From assembly GCA_023079485.1 (NCBI GenBank), contig CM041092.1, positions 14,707,127-14,771,126 of the forward strand: 64,000 bases of DNA. The letters are read 5' to 3'. A model generated the notes under the pieces. It made no database searches. It saw only the letters and a list, made by a program, of their open reading frames with translations, and was not told the DNA's origin. Positions 40,419 to 52,855 of the stretch are shown here, one piece after another. This DNA comes from Archilochus colubris (taxonomy: Eukaryota > Chordata > Aves > Apodiformes > Trochilidae). The translations under genes were made by a program, and so were the position numbers. How positions within the stretch are numbered: position 1 is the stretch's first letter; every line of letters starts with the position of its first letter.

Positions 40419-43400
40419 GAGTAGATGACAACCTAGGACAAAAAGGAAGTGAAACAGATTAAACTGGAACTTGGAGAAAGATTCAGGAGAAGCAAAGCCA
40501 GCAAAACACAAGCAGATGCAAAGGTAGAGTAAGATTTTTTTCAAGGTCTTGCAGACAAACACAAGCAGCTTGAATTTGAATGTAATTAAAGAACAGATGA
40601 CATAGAGTGAATTTCAAAAAGGTGATGATGTGATAAGATTAGCAAACAAAGAATATCCTAGCAACAGCATTTTGGATATAAGGGTGGAGAGATGCTGATT
40701 CATATTCATGATTTACTTCCCATCAGCCACCTTCCCCAGAGCCTTGAAATCTTTCAGGATCTGAGAAATCCACTGAAGAAAGAAAATACCCAGGTGGAAA
40801 ATGTTTTTAGCTTTATCATGGAAAATATAAGGGCATGTAAGTCATGTTTTAATATTCTGTGCTAATTGTCCATATGCATACACTTTTCCTATAATAAATG
40901 CAACAGGGCTCAGTTGCCTGTTGGTTTCTGAGAGATAAAAGTACACAGACACTGGCATACATATAACATCCTCTCTCATTACTGATTGTCACATTAAAAA
41001 ATTTGTCATCAAGAAAAAAAACCTTTACCCTCATTCAGCAGTGGAAGTAAGCAAGCAGACACTGGATGAGATGAATACTTACTGAGTTAGAAAGGGTGTT
41101 TTAGTTCTGTGGAATATGGAGCTATGCAGTGTGCAGAAATGAAACATTTCTACAGCATCACCTTCATAGCAGAATTACAATTTCTAAAAGGTAAAATTAG
41201 CTACGGATACACTGACAGCCATAAACTAATCACATGAGAACAGTATAGGTAGTATATAAGAACTCAAGGACATAGACAGCTTTCATGCTGCCTCATATGT
41301 TAAAAAACAAGGGGGAAAAAACAGTGAAGCAAGTAATTTAGCTTAGCCTGATTTTGTAAGGAATTCAGTCTTATACATTAACACTTGTACCTAACAGACA
41401 GAAACACATCTTTGAAGTCCAAACCTGCTCTAATAGTGGGGCAAGAATCTCAAAGATATCAATTCCTTACGAATTTTAACTAAAATAAATCAGCCCAAGG
41501 ATCCGTAGTTCCCCAGTTTTGCATCAAAGCAAAATGACAGCGTGAACTCAAAAATAAAGATGCACTGTAATTATTGCAATCACAGGTAGAGATTAAATTG
41601 GAAATTATACTATTTCAGTCTTAACAAGTTAACCCAAAATGACAAGAAATCAAAATTTGCTAGCACTACTATTCAGAGACATACTTGTCAATACAAAAAC
41701 TACATGATACAGAGAGACAGGTAAACATGAAGAGAGCATGTTCACAGGTAATTTTTCAGACCATAGTATGGATAATCAGAATATAAAGTAAAACTATAAG
41801 CATTTATTTCATAGTAAAAATAGAGCCAGACAAAACTTTTACCCTCAAAATGTTACTTTTAAAAAATCAAATGCTTGGTCTCACAAGCAACCTCTTATAG
41901 ATCACAGTAAGCAAGGCTGACAAAGCATCAAGGTATCACCTATTCAAATACACCTACTTAACCTTCACCTAAAATAATGTGCTGCACTGCTCATTGTGTG
42001 ATTTTTATTTAAATTTGAATTAAAAGTGCACTTGTGAACAACAAACAGTAATACCTAAATCTGAACTTTATCTATAGGCTTCTCCATAGTTCAAAGCAAT
42101 TGTTGGCATAAACAACAGGAATTCACATAGTGTGCCAAGCATAGGAGAAAATTCAGTATTGTTATGAGACATTAGGAGATACCTAAAAGATGGTAACTCC
42201 ATATAAATGAGTGTAAAAGAGAGAATTTTATATGGACATATGCATAAATGAACATTGGACAAAAAGCTGCCCTTTTCAAAGAATATGAAAGTAGCAGCAG
42301 TAGCACAAAATAATGAAAGACAGAAAAAAATAGAAGCAAAGAGCTGTAATAAGAAAAATATTTAAGCTGGCAACAGAAAGGTGTGTTAATAACTGGAATC
42401 TAACAATAAGGTATCAGATGTGAGTTTGGTTTTAGAAAAATTCAGATCTCTAACACATTGTAGCAATACATAAGAAAAGATGTTCATAGGAAAAGTAGAA
42501 GAGGGAGAGAAGGATTAAACCAACCTTAATCAAAAGCCTGTGAATGACATGTTGATAAATTCGGGTAGTATTTAGAAAACAAAATAAAAACCACAAAAAC
42601 AAACAAAAAGTTGCTGTCAAATTTGGGGCATTAGAAATTAAATTTACCTTGTGAATAAAATAATAGAAATATTCGTCCTGTAACAGCACTATGAAATGAA
42701 AATATATTGGAGGGAAAATATATTTTTAGGAGAAAGCTGTTAAAATGTTTGATTCCAGCCTTCTTAGCACATCTCAAGGAATCTTAAGGTCTAAAAGTTA
42801 GCAGGGAGAGATCTTGCCTCTCGACAACATGACATTAGGGGCATGAGACACTAAGTACTACTCTCCTTAGTTCTTCCTCTGTCATGTGCCCCTTTCAATC
42901 CTCAAGCACTTTCTTCCCCCTTTAATTTATCCTGTTAGTGAGAGTACTGGACAGAGTACACTGAGAAGAACCACCTAGTTCTGCTGTGCTAAGACGAGCA
43001 AAACAGCAGAACCAATCAAGCTGCGCCAGCTCATGTCCCGGGGCAAGGAAAAGGGATACAATCTCGAGAAGCACCTCTCACAACTGCAACAGTAACTCAG
43101 GACTGACTACCTGTCCTGGACTCAGCACCAGACAGAAAGTATATTCCCCTCTATTTTCCCCCAATGTCTTTCTTTTACACAGTAACTACCATTCAACAGT
43201 TCTGTTCTGAACAGCCGAATTAAACCCTTCTGTCACTAAAATGGCAGAAACAGCACAGACACTCCTTTACAGAAAGGGCATTTCTGGTTTATTTCCTGCC
43301 AAACCCAACTTGGGTTTATTTTCTAAATATCTTAAGTCTTGTTCTAAATGTATGTAGCTTAGTTAGTATATTTCTAAACTTTGCCCTGAATCTCCCACTG

Positions 43401-43550
43401 TCTTGTAACTAAACCAGTTCATTCAGAACCCCAAGGTAATTTAACCTATGGTACAGAGACCAAGCAACAACCTTAAACACATCATACCATGAGCCATCTA
43501 CCACTATCAGCACAATGGGCACAACAGCACACAACTCACTCAAAATTAAG

Positions 43551-43582
43551 ACTTTTTTTTTCTTTTTTTGGGGGGGGGGGGG
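43551..43582 (+). repeat. T-rich run followed by 13 G residues
   Basis: A T tract interrupted by one C is followed directly by 13 consecutive G residues (43570-43582). It is a purine/pyrimidine switch in the middle of intron 1. Confidence 0.85.
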
Positions 43583-45183
43583 AAGTCCTCAGATACATGT
43601 GTTTTACTGCATTCAGATTGTGAAATAACGAGTGGTGATAAAAACAGGAAGAAATCGAATGCATCCATTTTTTGTTCTGGTTTCAAAAACAAACAAGAGA
43701 ACGTATCCAAACCACTGCACAGTGTTACTGGAATAGAAATTTCACCATCCACAACAAAGAGATGCAATGCATTATTTGCTATATATTTCAGACCAAAAAT
43801 TTTAAATTAAAGATCTGGAGATTTAAAAGAGTACAAGTCTCTTTACAAAATTAGTGGTTCAGTTTTCTGGACCATTCTTGCAAATATTTTGAAACACTTT
43901 GAAAACAAGATTCTGCTGTGTTGTAAATGTTGTCTAAATAGCTGAGAATGAAAAGGGAAAGACTGAAAAAGCTGCCGATTATTTGTTTCAGTTGAGTTTA
44001 AAATACTGTAAGAATAAGCTTAAATACTATAATATTGAAAGAAAAACACAGTAAATGCCTTGATTCCAGGGATTATTATTACTGCCAAGCAAAATATGGC
44101 TTCTTGAAATAATTACAGATTAGTTAACAGAACTAACTACAGCAATTACCATACTTAGACTTTTTCAATATATTCAGCTAAATATTACATGATTTTTTAA
44201 TTCTTTGCTTTAAAGCCTCAATTAACTAGCAAGAAACTCAGTTGATGGAATAAAATATTGATAACTATTTTCCTATTTACAGATAACATCCATGAACATG
44301 AGTCCCAGTGCAACCTCCTACAGATAGGCAATGATCAGGTAGGTGCATGAGATACACAAATAAAGGAAGCAAATGACCTGAGTTGTGTTTGAAAGCAGTT
44401 ACAATAATATGTATTAAAATGTATTAAAATACAGTTAAATATTTTAAATGTATGTAACAATTTATTGTTACTTTCCCCTCATTTAATATGTTTATTGTGC
44501 CTAAACCCAAGAGTTTTAAGAAATTACCTGCTTTTACAGTGGTAAAACTGACAGCACAGCTTTTTGAATGTTTAGCATCCCTGCAACCTCGACAGCACCA
44601 CCCATGATTAAAAGTTGTATTTTATATAAGCATAAATATTGTGGTTTATTGTGTTAATTCAATAATGGTTTTGCATTGAATGCATGTTGGCATAAATACA
44701 ATCATTTAGGAAACTGGAAAAAAGATGCAATTGCAACACTGGACAATCTTAGCAAGAGACAATTCAGAAGAATTATTAAATCCTAATGTATAATTATCTA
44801 ATGTAAGTATAATACAAAATTAGAGAATAATACAATCCTTGTGAACATAAAAATGCAGTGTATGCAGAAGCCATCTTGCTTCTGTACACAACCTAGATGC
44901 ACTGTTCAGTGCAGAAAGACTGCAGACAGCAAATGCAGGATGGCATCAGCACCTTTGCTGCTTTTACAGATGTATCAGGTATCTCTACAGTGTGCAGACT
45001 TGAAATATCTTAAACTGGAGACTTTTTATAAATCTTCCTGGCAAGCAAAAAAAAAAAGAATTTATGTCTAATTTAGCACACAAGACCACACAGATCTCAT
45101 CTGTTCAGCTACAGACATGAGTTGGTATTTGTTTATTTTCTGAAAAGAATGCTTACTAGCTGTACTCCTTCCAGAGTTCAATT

Positions 45184-45234
45184 AAAAAAAAAAAAAAAAA
45201 AAAAAAAGAAAGAAAAAAGAAAGAAAAAAAAAAA
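45184..45234 (+). repeat. poly(A) and GAAA-rich tract
   Basis: A run of about 24 A residues is followed by AGAAAGAAAAAAGAAAG-type sequence. No retrotransposon body was recognised on its 5' side. Confidence 0.85.
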
Positions 45235-45450
45235 CCACTTGCATAAAATAGAATTTCCAATTATAGACGGTGCCCTTTTAGTTACAGGGAGGATAAAACC
45301 TCAAAAAGCAGTGCTGTCAGTTCTAGTATCATAACTGCAGCTCATTTCTAAAAGTACGTTTGGGAAATGGACTTCAGATTGAACTGAAGGATCCAATATG
45401 CCCAGTGACAAAAGTAAAACCCCATCCTACTCAGATTAAACCTTAAAGTT

Positions 45451-46755
45451 CATAGAATCATAGAATCCTAGGGGTTGGAAGGGACCTCGAAAGATCATCT
45501 AGTCCAACCCCCCCTGCCAGAGCAGGGCCACCTAGAGTACATCGCGCAGGAACGTGTCCAAGCGGGTTTTGAATGTCTCCAGTGAAGGAGACTCCACAAC
45601 CTCCCTGGGCAGCCTGTTCCAGGGCTCTGTCACTCTTACAGTAAAAAATTTTTCCGAATATTCAACTTGAACCTCCTATGCTCCAATTTACACCCATTAC
45701 CCCTTGTCCTATCACTGGTAATCACTGAGAAAAGCCTAACTCCATCTCCCTGACACTCGCTCCTTACATATTTGAAAACATTGATGAGGTCACCCCTCAG
45801 TCTCCTTTTCTCCAAACTAAAGAGACCCAGCTCCCTCAGCCTTTCCTCATAAGGGAGATGTTCCACTCCCTTAATCATCTTCGTAGCTCTGCGCTGGACT
45901 CTTTCAAGCACTTCCCTGTCCTTCTTGAACTGAGGGGCCCAGAACTGGACACAATACTCCAGGTGGGCCTCACCAATGCAGAATAGAGGGGGAGGAGAAC
46001 CTCTCTTGACCTACTAACCACACCCTTCCTAATGCACCCCAGGATGCCATTGGCCTTCTTGGCCACAAGGGCACATTGCTGGCTCATGGTCATCCTCTTG
46101 TCTACCAGGACCCCCAGGTCTCTTTCACCTACACTGCTCTCCAGCAGGTCAGCCCCCAACCTATACTGGGACATCGTGTTGTTCTTCCCCAAATGCAAAA
46201 CTCTACACTTCCCCTTGTTGAACTTCATCATGTTTCTCTCTGCCCAACTCTCTAGCCTGTCTAAGTCTCTCTGAATGGCAGCACGGCCTTCCGGTGTGTC
46301 AGCCACTCCTCCCAGCTTAGTGTCATCAGCAAACTTGCTGAGGGTACATCTATACCCTCATCCAAGTCGTTGATGAAGATATTGAACAACACCGGTCCCA
46401 GTACCGACCCCTGAGGGACTCCACTAGTCACACACCTCCAACCAGATTCTGCCCCATTGACTACAACTCTCTGACTCCTTCCTTTCAACCAGTTCCTGAT
46501 CCACCTCACTACCTGATCACCAAACCCATACTTGGTCAACTTATCTACAAGGATGCTGTGAGAGACGGTGTCAAATGCTTTACTGAAATCAAGATAAACC
46601 ACATCTACCGCTCTTCCATCATCTATCCACCTAGTAATTTCCTCATAGAAGGCTATGAGGTTAGTCAAACATGATTTACCCTTGATAAAACCATGCTGAC
46701 TGCTCTTGATGACCCCCATGTCCTTGATATGCCTGGAGATAGCGACAAGAACAAG
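45451..46755 (-). mobile_element. CR1 retrotransposon with partial reverse transcriptase
   Basis: This 1.3 kb 5'-truncated CR1 is the longest element in the window. On the minus strand it encodes the C-terminal half of the reverse transcriptase: YLDFSKAFD (about 46600-46570), [10 protein letters not shown] and FINDLDEG, then FADDTKLGG with the catalytic Asp pair (about 46336-46316), and the thumb/C-terminal part (LVRPT..., [13 protein letters not shown]). One base is missing near 46349, between the FINDLDEG and FADD segments, and further breaks follow, so it is dead. The tail CATAGAATCATAGAATC (plus strand) marks the 3' end. It lies in MAP3K2 intron 1, same orientation as the gene. Confidence 0.95.
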
Positions 46756-49344
46756 TTGTTCCTACTGTTCTATAAAATGGAGTTTGAGATATTCATGTAA
46801 CATTCATCCACTGGATGAAAAATGATCTTGACTGGAAAACGTTAAAAAGCACCAGAAGGTCTGAGAATGCAAGAACAGTATTTTAAGGATTATTCTCATA
46901 AAAATGCAAAGTAGCAGATAATCTAGTTCAAGATGAGTTTATAGCAAAATTATGTTTGAGATCTCTTAATACTTACAGCAATACTCACTATGAGTAACTG
47001 TAGCCCAGGAAAGCTAATCTCTTCACACTTCCTTTACTGCTGATAGGGAGAGATACACATATTTAGAAAGTCTCAAGACACTTAAATCTATGTTTCCTGC
47101 TTTAGAGCCTCTCTCACCTAACCCTTCATAAGCCTACTTCAAGTACACAAAAAGAATAAGACTAATAGGCCTCAAAAAGAAATGTATCTACTTTCCTCAA
47201 CAAGATCTTTCTTCACCTTATTTAAATTTTACAGAGCTTCCCCATTTCTTGTATCTGTTATTGCTTCAACAGTAAAGCACTCCTGGCAGCTCATTTCTCA
47301 ACCTGAGGAATGATTTCGCTGATATATCAAGCAAATCTGCCTTGAAAGCTATGATGCTCTCTTAAAACCTTTTCATTATTACAGGAAAGAAAATCCACAA
47401 CAGCAACAAAATCCTGTTAGGAAGAAAATGTATGTATCCTAAGTTGAGGAAGGGTCAAAACAGCTGAAACTTGCAAACAGACGCCAAAATGACACCCTGC
47501 AAAATATTTTAGTATTGCCAGTTTTGCAGAACAACATGCTGGCTAGAAATCGATAGCTCACACTCCTCAACTCTTATCCAACACCATATTTTTCTCACAA
47601 AAGTATGTTAAAAAGTAATAGATACAGTTCACTGGGCTACAAATAATTGCATCACTGCCTCCAAATCACTTTGGCTTCTTGGAAATTTATCACCACCACC
47701 ACAGTGGAAAGTCTCAGAGCACCACAACACTAAGAAGAACAAAATCCTTGCTACTAACCATGCTATATGCTACATACGCTGATTAATGCTATTCACACAT
47801 CATAAAATGTTTAAGGCTTACTTACTATATTAAGATAATTTTACAGTGCCCACAAGTACACAGAGCAAAACACTTCTCTGATATAACGTTTTCATAATAT
47901 GCTTATCTTACGCAAACAGAGTAGCCCCATAAAGACTTCTCAAAGAGAATAGGTACATGAAATTTTAATCTGTACAGTACAATGAAACATGTACTACTGT
48001 GAGTGTTATAATCTGATTTAGTTGCTTCTCTTTCTCCTTCTGAAAATCTCAGTGGTGGTCTTAGCTCTGCACCTGCTGCTGTCATTTGGAAGCTGCCTGC
48101 TGATGTTTACAAGTGGCATCTATGTTAGTTTTACTATAAACTTTTGACTAGCAAGTCAAACTATTGGTGAAGAAGAGTCTTTGTGAAGAAAGGCATCATT
48201 ATCAGAGACAAGTCACAATATATACCATAAAGGAATCCAGTATATCTCTCTTCCTTGTGACAAAACTGAAGATCACCAGTAAAGCCACAGAAATAATCGT
48301 AGACAGTAAATAAACTTAACTTTACCAGAACTACTGGTATTGGCAATTCCTGCAATGTTCTCAGCTCTAAGAATGGAAGACCATGCTACCAAACCCACTA
48401 CAAACCACTTACAATCTGTGCCCATTATTCTTTAAGCAAAATAAAGTACATGATGCAGAAATCAGGCTTCTAGCTCAAACTGGGTATTGCAAACAAGATG
48501 AGCATTTCAATTAATGTATGAGAGCAATTATATACAAATCACCATTCAGATTGTGCTGAGAACCTACAGAACAAAGCATACCCTTAAACTCCCATAACTA
48601 GTTCTTTCTTTTTCAGTTCATCTTCCAATTCTGTGACCGTGAAGGTTGAAAGATTAGTATTTTGGGGAAATAAACAAGAGAAATAAATCCACTCTCCATT
48701 TCTAGAACTAGTTTTAATATCTATATACAAGTGCTAAACCCAAGAAGTGTTCTTTTTCTTCACTATAACCACCACATTTGATAACATCTTCCATTCAGCA
48801 CAAAATCTCTGATTTCACAGCTGTAGTAGTTGTGAGTTTAAATCATGGCTGCAAATCCCACTACTGTAATTTCAAAGTAACCTGAGCACAACAATATATA
48901 TGAACCTTTCAGATTAACGTGATCTTCCTAGGAATTTGCTTGTGACAGCAGCAAAGACAGAATCCAGTTCTCTAGTGACATTTTTGTGTCTTCATTGTAA
49001 AGACATCTCAGTCTCATTTGCTATACATCTTTCAAATTTTGCAACAAATCAAGAAGAAATCCTCCTCAGTGAACAGCCTTCATTTCATACTATCTTACTC
49101 CTCAAAGCACAGCTCTTTCCACACATGATACAGTGAGGAAACACAGAATAAAGCAATATAATGATTTTTTCTCACCATCTTCTACCTTGCCATCAAGTTT
49201 TTCCAGCCCATTGATACCATCGCCTGGAATTTCTGCATAAAAAGCCTTTCCTGGTTCATATTACCATGTTTAACTCAAATTAATTCAGTACATCCATTTA
49301 GACATTTCTTCCGTTATTTCTATCATCAATAACAACAACGTAAA

Positions 49345-49625
49345 ATCATAGAATGGTTTGGGTTGGAAGGGGCCTTAAAGACCACCTAGTTCAAACCCCT
49401 CTGTCATGGGCAGGGATGCCTCCCACTAGACCAGGTTGCTCAAGGCCCCATCCAACCTGGCCTTGAACACTTCTAGGGAGGAGGCAGCCACGACTTCTCT
49501 CGCCAACCTGTCCCAGCATCTCACTACCCTCACAGATATTTTTTTCTTAATATCTAAACTAAATCTCCCCTCTTCCAAGTTTTAAACCATTGTGCCTTGT
49601 CCTCTTGCTACACACCCGTGCAAAA
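49345..49625 (-). mobile_element. CR1 3' fragment
   Basis: The plus strand reads ATCATAGAATGGTTTGGGTTGG, then GGGCAGGGATGCCTCCCACT and AGACCAGGTTGCTCAAGGCC, the reverse of a typical CR1 3' end. The 3' part of ORF2 is present but diverged. Confidence 0.9.
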
Positions 49626-51284
49626 AATGAAAAAGAATCTCATAATACTCAAGCATGGAATATTTAAGTAGGATAAGACCTTTATGCACTATATTGATTT
49701 CCAACACAGCATGGAAAAATACTCCTGAATCAATCTCCAATTCAAGATTAAAGCATTCAACAATAACCACAAAGCACAGTAAATTTAAGCAGAGTGCTAC
49801 AGCTATGGGTAAGCTCAGATCTTTCATGCTTGGAACTAACTGTACAGAGGGCTCAATAATACCGCAGAGAAGCCAGACAAGTGTGTACTTAGTGGAAACT
49901 GAGAGAACCTGGTGTGTATGTACAGGTAACACATCATGTGCAAACTCCTAAGATTTTTTTACTACCCACATAATATAACTATAATGTGCATCATTTTTGT
50001 AGCCAGTAGTTCTCACTGAGCAGGTCTAAATGGACAAATGTGTAAGTTTTCATTCAGTAGGTACCAGTTTTGAACTAGATGACCCACACCAACAAACACA
50101 TCAAGATGCTGCTAAGCTACCAAATACCCAAGCTCTTTTTCACTTTGTGCTTTGGTAACAATCTTGAGCTTCCAGCAAACCAGAAAAAAAACCACCATAA
50201 TTCAATTCATAACTCAATCCTTCATAATAATGTTTAAACAAATGTGTAATAACAAAAACTTAACTTTGTCAAACCACTCAAAAATCAAACGCAGAGACAT
50301 GAAGGCAACACATAGCTTTCCTTCTTGCAGAGTACACCCTTAGCAGACGGTGCCAAACCATTACATTACAATAACATCTATGATGCTACATAATCATTCT
50401 TCTCTTAAATGATAAAAATCTAATAACCCTCATAAACACAGTAATAAGGTTAACTAAGTAGAGATTCAAAAGTTCCAGAAGAAGCATTAGTACGTACATG
50501 CCCACACCTAATCTACTACATTTGCCAAGGGAACACTCCTGCTTTACTACAGTAGCTACTGTTTTACAGTTGAATCTCAATGATAAGCAGGAGATCCAGA
50601 GCAAACAGATGATAAGGATGAAGAGATTTATTTTATATTTTAACTAACCATCAGCCTATGTAACTGAGGGCAAGGATGAAGGGAAGTAGTTCTAACTTTG
50701 CATATAGCAGACCAATGGACTTTGCACTGAATACTACAAGCATTCAAGAAATGAAAGCCAATGTTAGGAATTATTATGGAAAAAATCAGTCCAAAACAGA
50801 TCAATGTGTGCCCATCGTGAATATCACTAGCAGTCCTAGGGCCTTCACCTCCAGAGAGGATGTGGTAGAACACAGCAGTTTCAGAGAAACCAAAAGTTCT
50901 AATTGAAGGCACAGAATGGGTTCTACAGCAGAAAACAAATAGGCAAGCTAGAGGCTCTTTGGTTTCAAATACACGGTGGGAAGGAGAAAGTGATAAAGAG
51001 CTACAAAATCCTATGAGGAAGAGGGAAGGATTGTTGTATTGGACAGTGATGGATTGTTCACTCTCTTCCAAAAGATGAGTGGCACCAAGGATATCAGTAC
51101 AAGCTATGTTGAAAAATAATTAAAAAAAAAGGCAGATTTTTACTATAACAGAAAGCATACCTGTAGAATTTCTTATCAACAGATATTTGGAAGCGAGGCA
51201 TTAAGCTACATGAGAAAAAAAGGACTGGCAAAGTTTGAGCATAAAAATCCAAAGGTTACTAGCTATCCAAAAACCACAACAGAA

Positions 51285-51402
51285 AATAGAATCATAGAAC
51301 AGTTTGGGTTGGAAGGGACCTTAAAGATCATCTAGTTCCATCCCCGCACCATGGGCAGCAACACTTCCCACTAGACCAGGTTGCTCAAAGCCCTATAAAA
51401 TA
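51285..51402 (-). mobile_element. CR1 3' fragment
   Basis: The plus strand begins AATCATAGAACAGTTTGGGTT and continues GGAAGGGACCTTAAAGATCATC, with CCACTAGACCAGGTTGCTCA at the end. It is the 3'-most 118 bases of a CR1. Confidence 0.88.
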
Positions 51403-52679
51403 GTCAGGGATTGAAAGAATTTTTAAGGTAGGTATTATTTATGCTTGCCCTGTTCTCACTCTTCCATAAACATTCATTCAAGATCACCATTGGAGGACTA
51501 ACAGTGGATTATCTTTTGTCTGATTTCATTATGTATTAAGATTTTACCTAAAACCTGACAACCACTTCACCAATAACACTTCAATTTTCATTTGAAAGTC
51601 TCATTTGGTATTCATGATCATGCCAATGTCACAGACACAGGGCCTTAACAGACAATCCTCATGTTCATCAATAGAATGTTTTATTTTCTTTATATTTTCT
51701 TACAAAGTTTAATTCTTGCTTGAGTCCATATTCTAGGGGTTTTGTTGCGTTTTCTGTCTGGGTTTTTAATTCAAACAACAGCTTGATCCAGATGTTTTCC
51801 TGTTTTCAAACCTTTATTCAAAGGTAAGACTATAGTTCTCATTATCATAATTTTGATAACACTGAATTCAAACCGCTTTTACAGAACTCTCCTGTCTGAA
51901 TTATTTCAAAATAATTTTGATAGGTAAAAGCTAATCAACACTGACTAGTTAAATAATTATTCCTGTAAGAAACTAAATTTCTTTAATAACCATACTAGTG
52001 CCTATTTAATTTTTTGTGAAGGCAGAACTTTTGAAAGATTCACACAGTTTGTCTCATTTGTGATCTATCTTCAAAAACAACTGATAAAATCATTTACATA
52101 AGTCAAATAAAATGAAATAAAGCCAGGGAACACATTGAATACACCTGTTTGTAGTTGGCTCTGCCATTCTTCCTATAAAGCACACCTATAGGAAATATGT
52201 GTCTTATAAGTCATTAGACACCTCAAAATGGCAGAAGGCTTGTTCAGATACAGTTACAGGAAAAGTTATCTTAGCAATACTTCACAGAGAGCACACATAT
52301 AAGACAGACTGCCAAAACCACATTTTTGCCAACAGAAGTAGTATTTAACCCTAGGATAACTCATGCTCATTCAAGTTGCCTATTGCATAGCAGGCAACCA
52401 AAACGCCAAAGGGATTGTATGTGCCAGGAAATAAATGTAGAAGAGCAGTAACTTTCCCATAGAACAGTTTATTGAACCGTAATGCTGTTGAGTTAAGAAA
52501 CGCTTACTATAAGAAAATTGATCTGAAATAAAGACTGAATTCACTACAGTATAAGACTCTATTCTCCAGGAAGATAAATCGGATTCATATATATATGAAG
52601 AAAGAGATAGCTGATTTAATAAACACTATTAGAAGCTTCTGTCCTAACAAGTGCAGGAGCCAAGAACTTGATGGTGTTG

Positions 52680-52855
52680 CAAAAAAAACCCAAACAAACA
52701 AACAAAAAAACCACACACAAAAAACAAAACAAACAAAAAAACCCACAAAACCAAAAAACACAAAAACAAAAAACCCAAACAAACCAAAAAAACCCCACCA
52801 AAAACAAAAACAAACAAACAAACAAAAAACCCCAACAAAAAATAAAATAAAAGTC
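52680..52855 (+). repeat. A/C-rich low-complexity tract ((CAAA)n-like)
   Basis: About 175 bases consist almost only of A and C on the plus strand, with AAAC/CAAA units of variable length. The Lys/Gln/Asn/Thr- and Phe/Cys/Trp-rich reading frames over it are composition artefacts. Confidence 0.95.

Noticed and set aside
42986..43210. Plus-strand open frame of 74 codons in MAP3K2 intron 1
   Set aside because: Ser/Cys-rich with no recognisable family and no splice context; probably chance.
45122..45334. Open frame with poly-Lys stretch
   Set aside because: It is a translation of the poly(A)/GAAA tract.
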